Assembly (NCBI GenBank): GCA_020536535.1
Contig: JAHLWZ010000253.1
Location: 101,154 to 165,153, forward strand
Source of the DNA: Pelomyxa schiedti
Lineage: Eukaryota; Evosea; Pelobiontida; Pelomyxidae
Length of the DNA stretch: 64,000 bases
Reading direction: 5' to 3'
Part shown: piece after piece, positions 53,025-63,821 of the stretch
Position numbering within the stretch: position 1 is the stretch's first letter
How the letters are laid out: the number at the start of each line of letters is the position of its first letter
Position numbers and translations under genes: made by a program
The notes under the pieces: generated by a model
What the model was told of the DNA's origin: nothing
The model's input: the letters and a program-made list of their open reading frames with translations, nothing else
The model's database searches: none

Positions 53025-55990
53025 ATGGCACATTTGATTCGGTTGTCTAACATAGTTACAGTGGGATACTTCCAAATGAAGTCGGGCTTGAACGGGAAGT
53101 ATATGGGAAGCGCCCCAGATGGCGCCGTGAGGTGTGTCGACGAGCCCGACTATGGTAATTACAAGACAACTTGGTATGCTGACACTGACGAAAAGGGTGT
53201 TACATTCAAATCGTGCGTTTCACTTTGTTTTGTTTTGGTGTAATGTGAGGTGATTGCTTAGTCTTACTTGACGAGAGTGAAGTAGCTGAACAGTGTGTAG
53301 ATACTTTGGCAGATATTTGAGTGCACCTTTGGTTGGAAGTCCTGCTTGCAGCAGACTGGAAGCAAAGATGTGGGAACACTTTTTTGTGAAGCAATCAGAG
53401 TCCCCTTGCATGTTTTCGATGAGGTCTGAATGAGTTATGTTTCCCTGACTTATTTTTGTCAAGATGTGGCAATGCTTGGTTATCATGTGAACGGAATGGT
53501 ATGTAATTGCCAGTTCCTTTTTGTTGGTAATTAGGTAGTACAGGTTGCATGGTCTGCCACTTTTTTTTCAAGTCGTTTGATGAATGGGAATTGGAACCTG
53601 TCCCTGCTCCAGTTATTACACACACAATAGCGCTTCACTCTTGGATTCCTTCAAGATTTCCTATACCAGTAAATTGTGGTTGTTGTGCATACCTTATGTG
53701 GGGACCGGCTGTTCAGGGATATACATGTGCTGGTATAGACATAAAACGCTTTTCCAACTTTGTTTTTATCGTTGATTCACTTCAGTCTGCCACTTTCGTG
53801 TACACTCCAAGTGTCTCCCGGCGGTACCGTCGAACTGCAACCCTGACCTAAAAGATGCCATGAATAGTATGGAGATATCTCAAAGCAAAGCAGAACAGTT
53901 AAGTACTTCCGGTTTGGCATACCCGTCATCTTGTGACACAAATAAAACAGAGATGATTCCCCAGCAAGCAAAACCAAACGTATGACAATAGCTATCAATG
54001 TTTGTACAGGACCAAGCTTAAATGAGGAAGAGCTTTTATCTCAAGTTAAAACGTATGTCTTTTGCATTGTTTAAATGTACTGACTCTCGCAGAGAGGAAC
54101 AAAAGCGGTTAACAATAAGATTTTATGGTAGAGCATTGAACCTTACAGAGAGCGAAGTGGTGGAAAAACTTGACCAACTAGATTCTGCAGGTGTACTTCC
54201 AACGGAACCTCCTGCAATAGCCACAAACACTACAGTCCCAAGTTTGACAAGTTCTTCAGAGGCCAGGCGCACCATATCTCCTGGGTCCAATGGGAGTTGC
54301 AATGAGTCAAATCCCACACTTCTTCCACAAGAACCTCCTGCCACAAGTCTTCCATCACTCCTAGCTCCTAAGACTGGACAATCGACTTCGTTAGCAGTGG
54401 GAAATTTGCCAAAAAGGCAATCAGTGCTGGTCGGACAATCACCTGAAGTTCAAACGTCTTCTTTGGCAAACAATTTTTTAGAGTGCCCCAGCAACGCTGT
54501 CACTGTTGTAGCATCCACACCATCCCCTTCACAAGAAATTGTCACGCAAGTACCAACTACGGCTCCAAAAAGTAGAGCACTCCCTGTTGTACCTTCTGAC
54601 AAACCCTACAAACCCATGGCGCGGCACCAAAGCATCTATGTTCCAAATTCTAATGCCCATGTTCAATCTTCAACACCATCTGCATCAGCACCTGCACCAA
54701 ATTTCCGTAGAACTATGAGTTTTGATTCTCCACCCTCTCATCTCTCACCCAACCTGCAAAGCAAACCAATGGTCCATCAACGATCTGTAACGCCCCCTTC
54801 ACTTTCTACTAAACCGGAAAATCAGCAGATAACAACCCCCACAACAACTCCAATGACGCCTAACGCCACTGCCCTGAGTGAGCCTGCTGTATCTCCAGCA
54901 ACCGTTCCTGCAGTTACGGTAAATGAAATAAAAGTACCAATGCCTTCCCCAGTACAATCACCAGTGCAACCACCACCTCCACCCGTTCAGGTTCCGGCTC
55001 AACCTCCAGCACAGACTCCAGCTCAAGTGCCAGTCCAACCTCCAGCACAGATTCGAGCTCAATCTCCGCCTCCACCAGCCCAAGTTCCGGCTCAACTTCC
55101 GGGAGAGCTTCCGGTAAAATCTTCTGCCGTGCGAACTTCGCTACCACGGCCGATTCCTTCTGTAAACAAAGCGGCACCACCTCTGACTGACGCGAACCAA
55201 TCTCTATCTGGTCCTGCAAATCCAAACCAAGAACGAACTCCTCCTGCCGCTACCAAACCTTCTTCAGGAACTCCCATCAACCTCTCCTCCTCACTACCTC
55301 CCAGTTCAAGACCAGTTGCTGCCAAAGTAAACGCTCCTTCCAAAGTGATGCAGAGGTTTCCTCCCTGCGCGATACCTACCCCAGAGTCTAAGGTTTTTTT
55401 TATTTTTCCCTTTCCAATACTCATTTCCTTAACAGAGCCCCAGCGAGGTGATTTTTTCACACTAAACTAACCACTCATCTTCTAATTTCATTCCAGGTGC
55501 ATAAACCACTGGCACCTAAAAAGGTGTTTTCCCTTTCCTTTTTCCTACCCACTCAACCCCTGTAGGGTACACAGTTGCAGCAACGCATGAACCTTGCGCA
55601 GGTGAGAATACATAACTCTTTCTTAAACCTCAAAAAACGCAGTTTGAGATGGCCCTTATGAAAGGGGCAGTTGGCGGTGCAGTCGCCAAATCACCAATTG
55701 GAGGTACCCCTCTTGAACTATCTGGTGTTGCCCCTGCAATTGTCACACCACAGCCGTAATTCCTTTCCCATCCTTATCCGATAATATCGCGTAACAAAAA
55801 CCTCCAATAGGGTTGAAGTACAGATAGAGTACACTGGTGAGTTAGGTCTTCCTCAATCCACAGCACCTAGGCTCGAACATGTAAGAACCTTCCTTTTTTT
55901 TTCCCACTTACTCACACATAACCACAGGTGAAACGAGCAGCCCCAAAAGGCAGGAAACCCCCAACACACGTAACAGCCCACCAAGAATGA
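53025..55990 (+). CDS. C1-domain protein with Pro/Thr-rich tail and capping-protein-interaction-like motif
   Basis: The N-terminal exon has a trefoil/fascin-like look ('SGLNGKYMGSAPDGAVRC'). Middle exons encode a C1 domain: 'HSWIPSRFPIPVNCGCC', 'LMWGPAVQGYTCA', and across the intron 'VCHFRVHSKCLPAVPSNC', which supplies the His/Cys set for two zincs; such domains bind diacylglycerol or membranes. A ~450-residue Ser/Thr/Pro region (54022-55470) follows, with polyproline runs. Small terminal exons end in 'APRLEHVKRAAPKGRKPPTH', which resembles the CPI motif (LxHxTxxRPK...P) used by CARMIL and CD2AP to bind actin capping protein, keeping L, H, P and K but not T or R. Joins in 53200-53560 are uncertain and the first exon could belong to a separate small gene. 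Confidence 0.6.
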
Positions 55991-56060
55991 GTGTCAATAA
56001 AAAACCATAAGATAGAACCACTTGTATTTTATACAAAATTAGTTCTCTTTTAGACTACTA

Positions 56061-59000
56061 TTATAGGGTTTTGTTCAAAAGGTAATTGAAGCAGGCTGGG
56101 CAACAGCTGTGCCTAAGCTGAGGCAGGTTGCCACATTCGAATAGCCCACAGGCTACTGCCTGCTCTACTTCCAGCCAGGTTGAATTAGTTTGTAGTGCAT
56201 AAGGCTGGGGTGTTGTGGTTGTGGGACTAGGTGTGGTGTCTGCGGAGGTAATTGTGGTAGGTGTTTCTGAGTGGTTTGGAGTGCCTGTAGGCATAGTGTA
56301 TTGCCCATCAGAACTAACTGATGTCTGTACCTTCTTGCAAAAAGTGCACATGTTCAGTACACTGCTTCCTCTTGGAGCTCCCCATTCGAGTAGTATTTGC
56401 GGGGGTCTTGCCATAGTGAACCGCGTAACGGAGCGAAACTGTACGCAGGCATTGAGAAGTGGAACTACATGCATTTCCATAAAGCGCTTTTGAGAGCTTG
56501 CATCACAACGGAACTTGAAGGTGACTGGCTTGTTACTATCACGCACTTTCTGGATCAGCAGTTTATATAGAAACTGGGTCGTTGGCCCGCTCACCCAGCG
56601 CCACAGGGACGTATTAAGCATATGGTCTTGAAGATGGGTTCCTTGATTCTCCTGCAAAAATTCATCCCAGATGGGCTCCACAAGAATGATTACATCGTTT
56701 GCATTCACAACATATGCACAAGTTACGTTTTTCTCCTCTACAGCTGTGGTACGTGATTTAGGGACACCAAAAAATTGACTAGAGATTGGGAGGGTAACCT
56801 TACATGCATTCTCTTGAATAGTCTCTGGCCACATGCTGTAGTCACTATGGTTGGATGTATTTTGGCTTCGTGAAGCAGCTGGGTTTTTATCAGTGGGTAA
56901 ACACCAAAAAAAAGAATTCTGGGAAGGAGGACCCTACTTGTATTCACCGTAGAGGACGGCACAAATTGGGATTCCTAGGAGTAAGTAAGAAATATTTTTC
57001 GAAAACCTCAGAACTTACAGATTCGCTTTGTTCATGAGTTTCTGATGTATTTGTCATAGCAAGACTGCTTGTTAGAGCGAGTGTGGGGAGTGCAGCGTCA
57101 AGTAATTGAGTGAATTCTTTGAATGTTGGCCTTCTGAGTGGGTCCGCCGTCCAACATTGTAACATAAGGTCGTAGAGAACCGAGGGACAACCATTTGGCT
57201 GTGGTAGGCGCTTACCCTTTATGATGTAAGAGACTAACAGTACTTTGGCACTTAACTGATTGAAGAAACTGTAGAAACTCTTTCCCTCTGTAACCAAGAA
57301 TGGCAGGAGGGTGATGGGAAATCAATTCCCAGAGTACTACACCCTATTTTCAAGTAAGGGAATGGAATCACAGTATAGTACAACCATGCTCCAGACATCA
57401 CTTGTGGGAGTAAGGTGACGAAAAAGGTTTTTTCCTATACCTTTTTTCAGAAAACGAATGTGACAGAAGTGCTTCAAGAGCCATCCACAAGTAGGGTCTA
57501 AGTCCAGCACCTTCCCTAGCAATGTCAATATCACGAGCCCTGGCGAGACCAAAATCTGCCTATTAATCTGTGACGGGTTTGATGCAAGGAGAGAAAATCG
57601 TACCACTTTTACTATATACCCACCAGACCGTTCCAGATACAATAAATTTCTAGCAGATATTAGATCAACAGATAAAAACAACTCAACAACAGTGTACCTA
57701 CATGCCAGGTCTCTGGATAAAACAGGAGGATAAGGATAATGATAATAATAAAAAAAGTGCATACCGGTGGACGACATGATAGGAGGCAAGATATTGCATG
57801 CCAGCAGCAGCATCCCTTGCCATCTTTAGCCGTGTTGGTAGTGGAAGTTCTCTTTGGGACAACAATCCAGACACACTGCCATCAGCAAGCTCAGTTACTA
57901 AATACAGATTGTTCTCATACTCGCAAATTCCATACAAACCAATTACATTGGGGTGCCTCAGAGAACTGAGATTATAAGTTATTGAGGCCAAGCCTTATGA
58001 AAGATATTAACCTGAGCATTGCAGCTTCAATGAGTATGTCATTCCGCAGGTGTTGCCCCTTCAAAGTTTTCATTGCAACTGCGGTCGTCGCTCCCCATTC
58101 TCCCTATAGAATGTAAAGCCAAGAATTTGAAGAACGTGTATCAACCTTGAATACTTGGCCAAATGCACCTTTTCCAATTGGCTGGCGAGGAATACAATCT
58201 TGGAGCATTGGCACAGTGGTTTCAATAAAAGAGCTCGCCACTATTATAGTTAGAACCCATTTGAGGTACTAATGGAACTCTTACCTGGAGTCGAATCTGT
58301 CTTAAACAGTGAACGTATTTTAGCCTGGTCTCCCACGGAAGCTCCCATTACAAAGAAATGACCTTCAGGTACATGTTCTAGAGCATCCAATGTATCAACA
58401 CCATTTTTCAAAAATGAGGCAGCAAGTTCTAAAACTATAAATACCCAGTGGAAACTTCAGTAGTACCTTGGGCGTGTGGCAAGGGAATTTTAATTTGACA
58501 AAGAATGTCCGTCATTTCTTTTTCAATGAGATTTTTATTGCGCAACTTGGAAAGTAAAGCGGCATTGGAATGTATGTCCTCAGAACCTTGGAAATCCGAT
58601 TATTATTTTACAGACTCTCAATATATATATACCACCAACTCTGGGGGCTTTTGCCGGTGTTTCGAGTGCAGGGCTATCGCTCAGTGCTTCAAGCATCCTT
58701 TTTCTGGCTAGGTGGATAAATGAGTTATGAGATAGAAAGATTTTGAATACCCGTAAAGGAATGAAGAGGAAACAAAATAACAAGACGGAGTTGGGCACTC
58801 TCCTCAGAACATTCAACTCTGCCCCACAACTCGAACTCTGCGTATTTGATTCGAATACGCGGCTCAACATGAACATGCAGTAACTCATAATAGAGCCAAG
58901 AAGACCGCTCATGTAGAGGCGGAATACACTCAGTGATGTAATACATGCACCATGGGCCCTGAAGTGGGGTGTGACTATAACGGGATTCTTTCTCTTCGTA

Positions 59001-59499
59001 CCCAACCTTGGCAATTATAGGACTCTGCAAAGTACAATCAGTAACTGGAAATTCGTGACACATCTGTGAAATTCTTTCGTAAATGCTAGTGAATCCCTTC
59101 AGTGCTTTGGCCCAGCTGCCAGCACCAAGCCTGGCATGTGAGGAGCACAAAAAGGCTACAAACACAGACTTCCACGAGAATCGCACGTGAACCAGCTCTT
59201 TTTGTAACAACACGAAGGAAATTGAGTGAAAAGGTGAAGGAGAGGAAAAAAACGTGGAACACACCTGGCATCACAATTTTGTCCTCGGACACCGCGGCAG
59301 TGGTCAAATCTGAAAACGGGTCTCCGGACATCCATGACTCGCATTGCTTTTTCTTGTTCGACTCCCACACCTCGGCAGCAAAACCGAGCAACTCCCTGCG
59401 GTCGTTTACCCGATCTTGATCTACAGCTCGCATGTTTCTCGTGAAATGAAACAGATCGTTAACCACCGTCCCACAGCAAGCACGCACAACCCGACTCAT
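56061..59499 (-). CDS. Tyrosine-kinase-like protein with C-terminal PAS-like/zinc module
   Basis: Begins at ATG 59499 with an unrecognised ~250-residue region ('NDLFHFTRNMRAVDQDRVND', 'GAGSWAKALKGFTSIYERIS', 'WLYYELLHVHVEPRIRIKYA'). Then a SAM-like stretch ('FLKNGVDTLDALEHVPEG') and a kinase: 'IGKGAFGQVFKGEWGATTAV', 'AMKTLKG', 'LRHPNVIGLYGICEYENNLY', 'YHVVHRDLACRNLLYLE', 'ADFGLAR', 'WMALEAL', 'GVVLWELISH', 'QCWTADPLRRPTFKEF'. HRDLACRN is tyrosine-kinase-like. Removing two introns keeps the frame into the final exon: 'AYVVNANDVIILVEPIWDEF', 'SLWRWVSGPTTQFLYKLL', 'FRCDASSQKRFMEMHVVPL', then a Cys pair 'MCTFCKKVQ', 'STWLEVEQAV' and 'CCPACFNYLL'. That tail matches a PAS-like plus CxxC arrangement known from bacterial signalling proteins. 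Confidence 0.75.
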
Positions 59500-59680
59500 T
59501 TCCTCTTTTTTATTTTTTTTTCTTTTTGCTTGTTTGTCGAAAAACGCAAGAGAAAGAAAAATACACAACGATACGTACGAACCGGCTCCGGTTTTCCGAG
59601 ACTTTGTATCGCCTAAACAGGTTTCGCCCTCACTGTCGTGATCTCGAACCACACAAGGAACCAACAGCACGCCCATAGTT
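59500..59680. promoter_or_regulatory. Bidirectional promoter, kinase / WW-RING gene
   Basis: 181 bp between divergent start codons, with a T-rich run (59505-59530) next to the minus-strand start. No specific motif recognised. Confidence 0.45.
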
Positions 59681-60887
59681 ATGGGTAGCGCGGCCTCGGC
59701 CCAACAACGTAACAAGCACTGCGCGACCAGTGCACAACAACCACGCGGCGCTGTGTTAATTACGTCCCACAATCCCGTTGCCTCGACGTCGTATAACACG
59801 GCAGTCGTTACCAACAACAGAGTGGTTGTCCTGGGCCACCCACAATCACAACCGCACGCCGCCTCTGTAGTGGTCACATTTGGTAATCAACAGCACACCT
59901 TCAACAGCCCCAGCCAAGTTGTCCAGGCGTCGACTCAGCCCGTGGCATCAACTTATCCCATAACCAATACTCCAAATGCTGCCATGCCCATCGCTCACCC
60001 GCCCTTTCCTTCTCCTCAACAACAACAACAACAACAACAACAGACCACAAGTTATTATTCCACGCCACCTCCCCCTTTGGTTCATCAATATCAATACCCT
60101 TCAACTACCACACAGCCAAACGCCAACACATCACAATGGAACCAGCAGGTCACAGGGACATCACCGGCTGCTGTGGGGCCAACAGAATACCTTCCGCAAT
60201 ACTGGCAAGTGAGTTATTCTAACGGGAAAAAGTTTTACATAGACCACACTAGGAAAGTAACTATGTGGCGTTGCCCATGGTACTGAAGACCTTAGTTATT
60301 CTCCTTTGTATACGTAGAATTCTAACCTCGCCATTTTTAGGATGCCTCCGAATTGGGAGCTGTGGTTAGATAATGCAACAAAACGTGTATTTTACATCAA
60401 CACCCTCAACAAAACAACACAGTGGAACCCACCATCACCATCTGGCTGGGTTGTTATGTTTGACCAGCATACGGGAATTCCGTTCTACCTTGATTCTAAT
60501 GGTGTCCGGCACTCTTCACACCCATACAACGAAGTAGACTCGACGAGTTCAACAAAATATTCACAACCACAAACGAATTTACCCACAAGCAACACAAAAG
60601 TAGCAGCTTCTGATGCACTCACTCCTCCTGATTATGAAAAAATGGTGTTACCAACCCACATTTGGCACCCAACTCACTCAGGCATAGATTTGTAAAGTAT
60701 GCCTTGACAGGGAGATTGATGTCTGCCTGCTAAAATGTGGTCATCTATGCTGTTGTTCTATATGTGCCTCTCTTCTAACCCAGGTACCATGCAAATTGGA
60801 CTTCCCATTTTACCAATAACGGCTCAACACAGTGTCCCATTTGCCGGAGCCAAGTACAAGAAATAATCAAAGTATTTCGGTCATGAA
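59681..60887 (+). CDS. WW-WW-RING protein, N-myristoylation candidate
   Basis: The N-terminus 'MGSAASAQQ' fits the N-myristoylation consensus (Gly2, Ser6). A Gln/Pro/Thr-rich region with a Gln run (near 60020-60042) precedes two WW domains: 'QYWQVSYSNGKKFYIDHTRK' with 'MWRCPW', and 'PPNWELWLDNATKRVFYINT' with 'QWNPP'. A third, weaker unit follows ('GWVVMFDQHTGIPFYLD'). The last exons encode a C3HC4-type RING: 'ICKVCLDREIDVCLLKCGHL', 'CCCSICASLLTQ', 'CPICRSQVQEIIKVFRS'. Removing two introns (starting at about 60643 and 60785) sets the zinc spacing exactly. Probable E3 ligase recruiting PPxY substrates at membranes. Its RING is closely similar to that of the kelch-RING protein at 6222-8157. Confidence 0.85.
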
Positions 60888-60911
60888 GGTTTCTTTTAAT
60901 GTTTCTTGGTA

Positions 60912-63074
60912 TCAAGAAAAATGATAAGGTGCGGAAGTATCAGGAGCCTCAAAATTCAGTTCATGGGTGAGTGCTGCTTCAGATACACCCATGCAAGGTT
61001 GAAAGCGGATTCTTATCTTTGTAGTAAATATTCCCCAACCTGTTCTGGTTACCTCGAATGGAGGTGTATCCACAGTTACAATTGGAGGAGTGAACGTCTC
61101 GTGCAAAGTGAATTCTACACTCTTTATAGCAACACTCAAGTCTGCAGTTGTTGCAGCCAGTGATGGCCGCACATAGAGCGTCCACTTGTGTTTTGTGCGT
61201 GGTGCAGAAGCAGAGGATTTGGAAGCTGAAGCTGAAGTTTCAGTGGTAGAGGATGTGGCTGACTCTGGTTGTACTACGGAATGGGTGTTACCAAATATAA
61301 TGCCACCAGCAAGGATCGCCCTCAACGAAAGCCGCTGGGCTGCTTCAATATATGTAGTATGTACGGTCTGAGAAGTGTAAGGAAGTGGTAGTGTGGGTGG
61401 GGCAAGGGGGAAAAAAACCTTAGGGATTTGGGCAATTGGCAGAGCATCGCGGGGGTGCCAGACCGGAACGGGGTCTATGTTGATGGATAGCCGCTTCATA
61501 AGCTCTGTGAATACTTTGTCACATCTGGGTGTTATGGGTAGAGTAATAAAAGCAAGTGGAAGGTGTAGTACGTGGCCCATATCCTGATGTGCGCCTTGGC
61601 ATCATCAGGTGTTGGCTGAAGATTGATAATCACTGTCTGGTTGAGTTAGGCAGGGGGAAAAAGTATCGCTTTTACCCACCCGTCGTGCTAGGAATGGGAA
61701 GTGAGTGATGTGCCTAAGGAAAATTAGGAATGAAGACCATTAGAAATATAGAACCGTAAAGACATAGATGTTCCAGCAACAATGCACAGACGCGCTTTTT
61801 GGCAGTGGGTCTCTGCCTCATTCCAATCAGTCTTAACAATTTAGAGGAGAAGCAAATGAGAAATATTACATCGTCCAGATTTTCGCCAAAATTTATAACT
61901 GTAAAATTTAAATGAAGGGAAATGATGGACTTAGGTAAGAGTGTACTTGTATCTTTGGTTCCCATATTTGCATCCGTGGTGGAAATTAACCTGGGATACA
62001 ATTAGTGGAGACAAGATTTACATGAAAGAGATAATACCCGTTATTTACAAAACCAGTTCCAGATCCTGTTTTTGCCTTGGGATTAGGCATCAGACCAGTG
62101 TATCCTTTTGGAGGTGCACTACCACATCGTGGGCACGGTCCTGCACTATGGTCATGAACATATAGCCTAGGCTGCCGAACCTTTTTGTCTTAATGTATCA
62201 ATGGGAACTAGAGTTTTGGTTATACATGAAAATTTCTTTCAAAGTCGTAAGAGCACCCTGTGCACCGTTGTACAAAAACGTCACCATGAAGGCAGGCAAG
62301 CTGTGTATGTGCAACTAATCCTGCCTTTCAAATGGTTTGCTCTTTGAATTGAAATACCAACCTCACTTTGCGATACAATCCATCAAGATTGGTTGTGACC
62401 ACAAAATGGGCAAGTCTTTTTCTTATAAGGGTTGCCATTGCCATATGAGTCACACTTGGTTCTGCATCCAACATCTTGTAGACAAACAGTACCAAGTTAA
62501 AAAAGAGAAAAAGAAAAACCTCTCTGAGTAAAAGAAAGGAATTATACCGGGACTTTCTTTGTCGACTAAGACAAGTCAACAAGGGAGTTAAGGAAGATAG
62601 TGAGAAAGGTAATGGCTTACCTTGGCTAGTTCTTTGGCTTGCTCAGCCAAAAGACCTTCAAGGTCCTCTTCCTCGGCTGGAGTGATGGTTCCAAGTGACT
62701 TTTTACCTTTCAATTCATTGATGCGCCTCTGTGTCCATGCACCCGATGGTCCTCTATAGTCTCCGACTCCAGAAGATGTAGAGACTCCAGCACCGGTAAA
62801 GAAGACGGTGTATCTTACAAAAGAGAAAAAAAAAAAAAAATTAGTTCTCCCGCACACCAAAAGAGGGTACAACTACGCATAGTAGAGTCACCACAACGAA
62901 TAAGGTTTAAAAACGAGTGTTCGTAGTGAATTGAATACATGAGTAAATGACAAAGAACGAGGGAGACTACGAGCTGTTGGTGACCATTTTTGTCAATTCA
63001 ACCATTTTGGCCTCGAACTCTTCATCAGTGTCATAACGCTCTGCTATCCTCGTAGCATCTACAGTTGCGGCCAT
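60912..63074 (-). CDS. SIRT7-like sirtuin fused to a YEATS domain
   Basis: NAD-dependent deacylase followed by an acyl-lysine reader in one chain. First exon (ATG 63074) 'MAATVDATRIAERYDTDEEF' is helical. Sirtuin core: 'FFTGAGVSTSSGVGDYRGP', 'AEPSVTHMAMATLIRK', 'VVTTNLDGLYRK', catalytic His in 'CLHGDVFVQRCTGC', second zinc pair 'CPRCG', 'FTVINFGENLDDV', 'WNEAETHCQKARLCIVAGTS', 'TVIINLQPTPDDAKAHIRIW', 'CDKVFTELMKRLSINI'. The last segment is SIRT6/7-type. In the same uninterrupted exon, after a Ser-rich linker, a YEATS domain follows: 'KHKWTLYVRPSLAA', 'VEFTLHETFTPPIVTVDTPP', 'VTRTGWGIFTTKIRIRF', 'LTHELNFEAPD'. The usual QN before DG reads TN. About eight introns. Probable nuclear chromatin regulator. 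Confidence 0.88.
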
Positions 63075-63081
63075 TTCCAAA

Positions 63082-63450
63082 GCAAAAAAAAAAATGTTTG
63101 TTTTGTGGTTGGTTGGCGTGTGTTTCTATTACTCTATAGGGGAAGGTGATACGGCAATGGAGAGGGTACTGAAGGTGCAGGCAGGAAGGTAGTCCTCGAC
63201 CCACCCGTCCTCCCCCTCCCCTCTCTAATCTCCTCTCTTCCCCATAAAATAATTGTCGGAGCTCCCGGCCAAAGTGCCGTTCCTTTTTCGCCCCTGATGA
63301 ATTGTGGGAGAAATTGCCTCAATCTCGAACGGACAGAGTTGAAATTATCGATCTGTCAAATTTTTCGGTTTCAGGGATTGTCTTCTGAGTGTGGCAATGT
63401 CTACGCAAGTTTTTTGTTGCGCGTGCGGGGCCGATTCACGATGCAACGGA
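63082..63450 (-). repeat. ~370-bp dispersed cassette upstream of the sirtuin-YEATS gene
   Basis: Second copy of the cassette at 12521-12888, reverse strand, equal length within a base. It ends 7 nt before the sirtuin ATG with the same A/T-run, GC and 'AACCACAAAACAAACA' landmarks. Orientation relative to the downstream gene is the same as at the HAUS1-like gene. Substitutions are scattered, and small indels occur (an extra TTGG near 63110). Confidence 0.8.
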
Positions 63451-63454
63451 TAAA

Positions 63455-63700
63455 AAAATCGAAGAGTTTGCGAATTCAAAGTTTCGGGAAAATTTTGTAT
63501 TGTGGTTGTAGGTCTTGGGGAAGGTGATGCGGCAATGGAGCGGTACTGAAGGTGCAGGCAGGGAGAAGTCCATCCTCGACCCACCCGTCCTCCCCCTCCC
63601 TTCTCCAATCTCCTCTTTTCCCCGGTGGTCCGGAATCACACAGGGAAAAAGAGAAACAAGATTTCCTCCTCAGATGAATTGTGGGACAAACCGAACAGAA
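63455..63700 (-). repeat. Copy of the 10773-11209 element core
   Basis: Adjacent to the cassette. About 63500-63697 matches 10883-11080 closely, including 'CGACCCACCCGTCCTCCCCC', 'AGAAACAAGATTTCCTCC' and 'GATGAATTGTGGGACAAACC'. The matching ends differ, and the 26-bp inverted repeats seen around the copy at 10773 are not present here, so this looks truncated. Confidence 0.75.
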
Positions 63701-63722
63701 CATAAATAGAGTAGCCCCCTTA

Positions 63723-63812
63723 AACCCGACTCACAAAAACGAAAACCCGACTCAAAAAAAAAACGCAACTCGGAATTTTAAACCCGACCCGGAATTTTAA
63801 ACCCAACTCGGT
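63723..63812. repeat. Short degenerate tandem repeat
   Basis: Repeats of 'AAACCCGACTC'-like units, ending in two adjacent 19-nt copies that start 'CGGAATTTTAAACCC' (63771-63789, 63790-63808). Function unknown; no coding potential. Confidence 0.7.
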
Positions 63813-63821
63813 ATCACAAAT

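Noticed and set aside
56061-56834. Independent intronless PAS-like gene starting at ATG 56834
   Set aside because: The kinase frame runs into this ATG through two well-formed introns, so a single gene is preferred; kept as a testable alternative.
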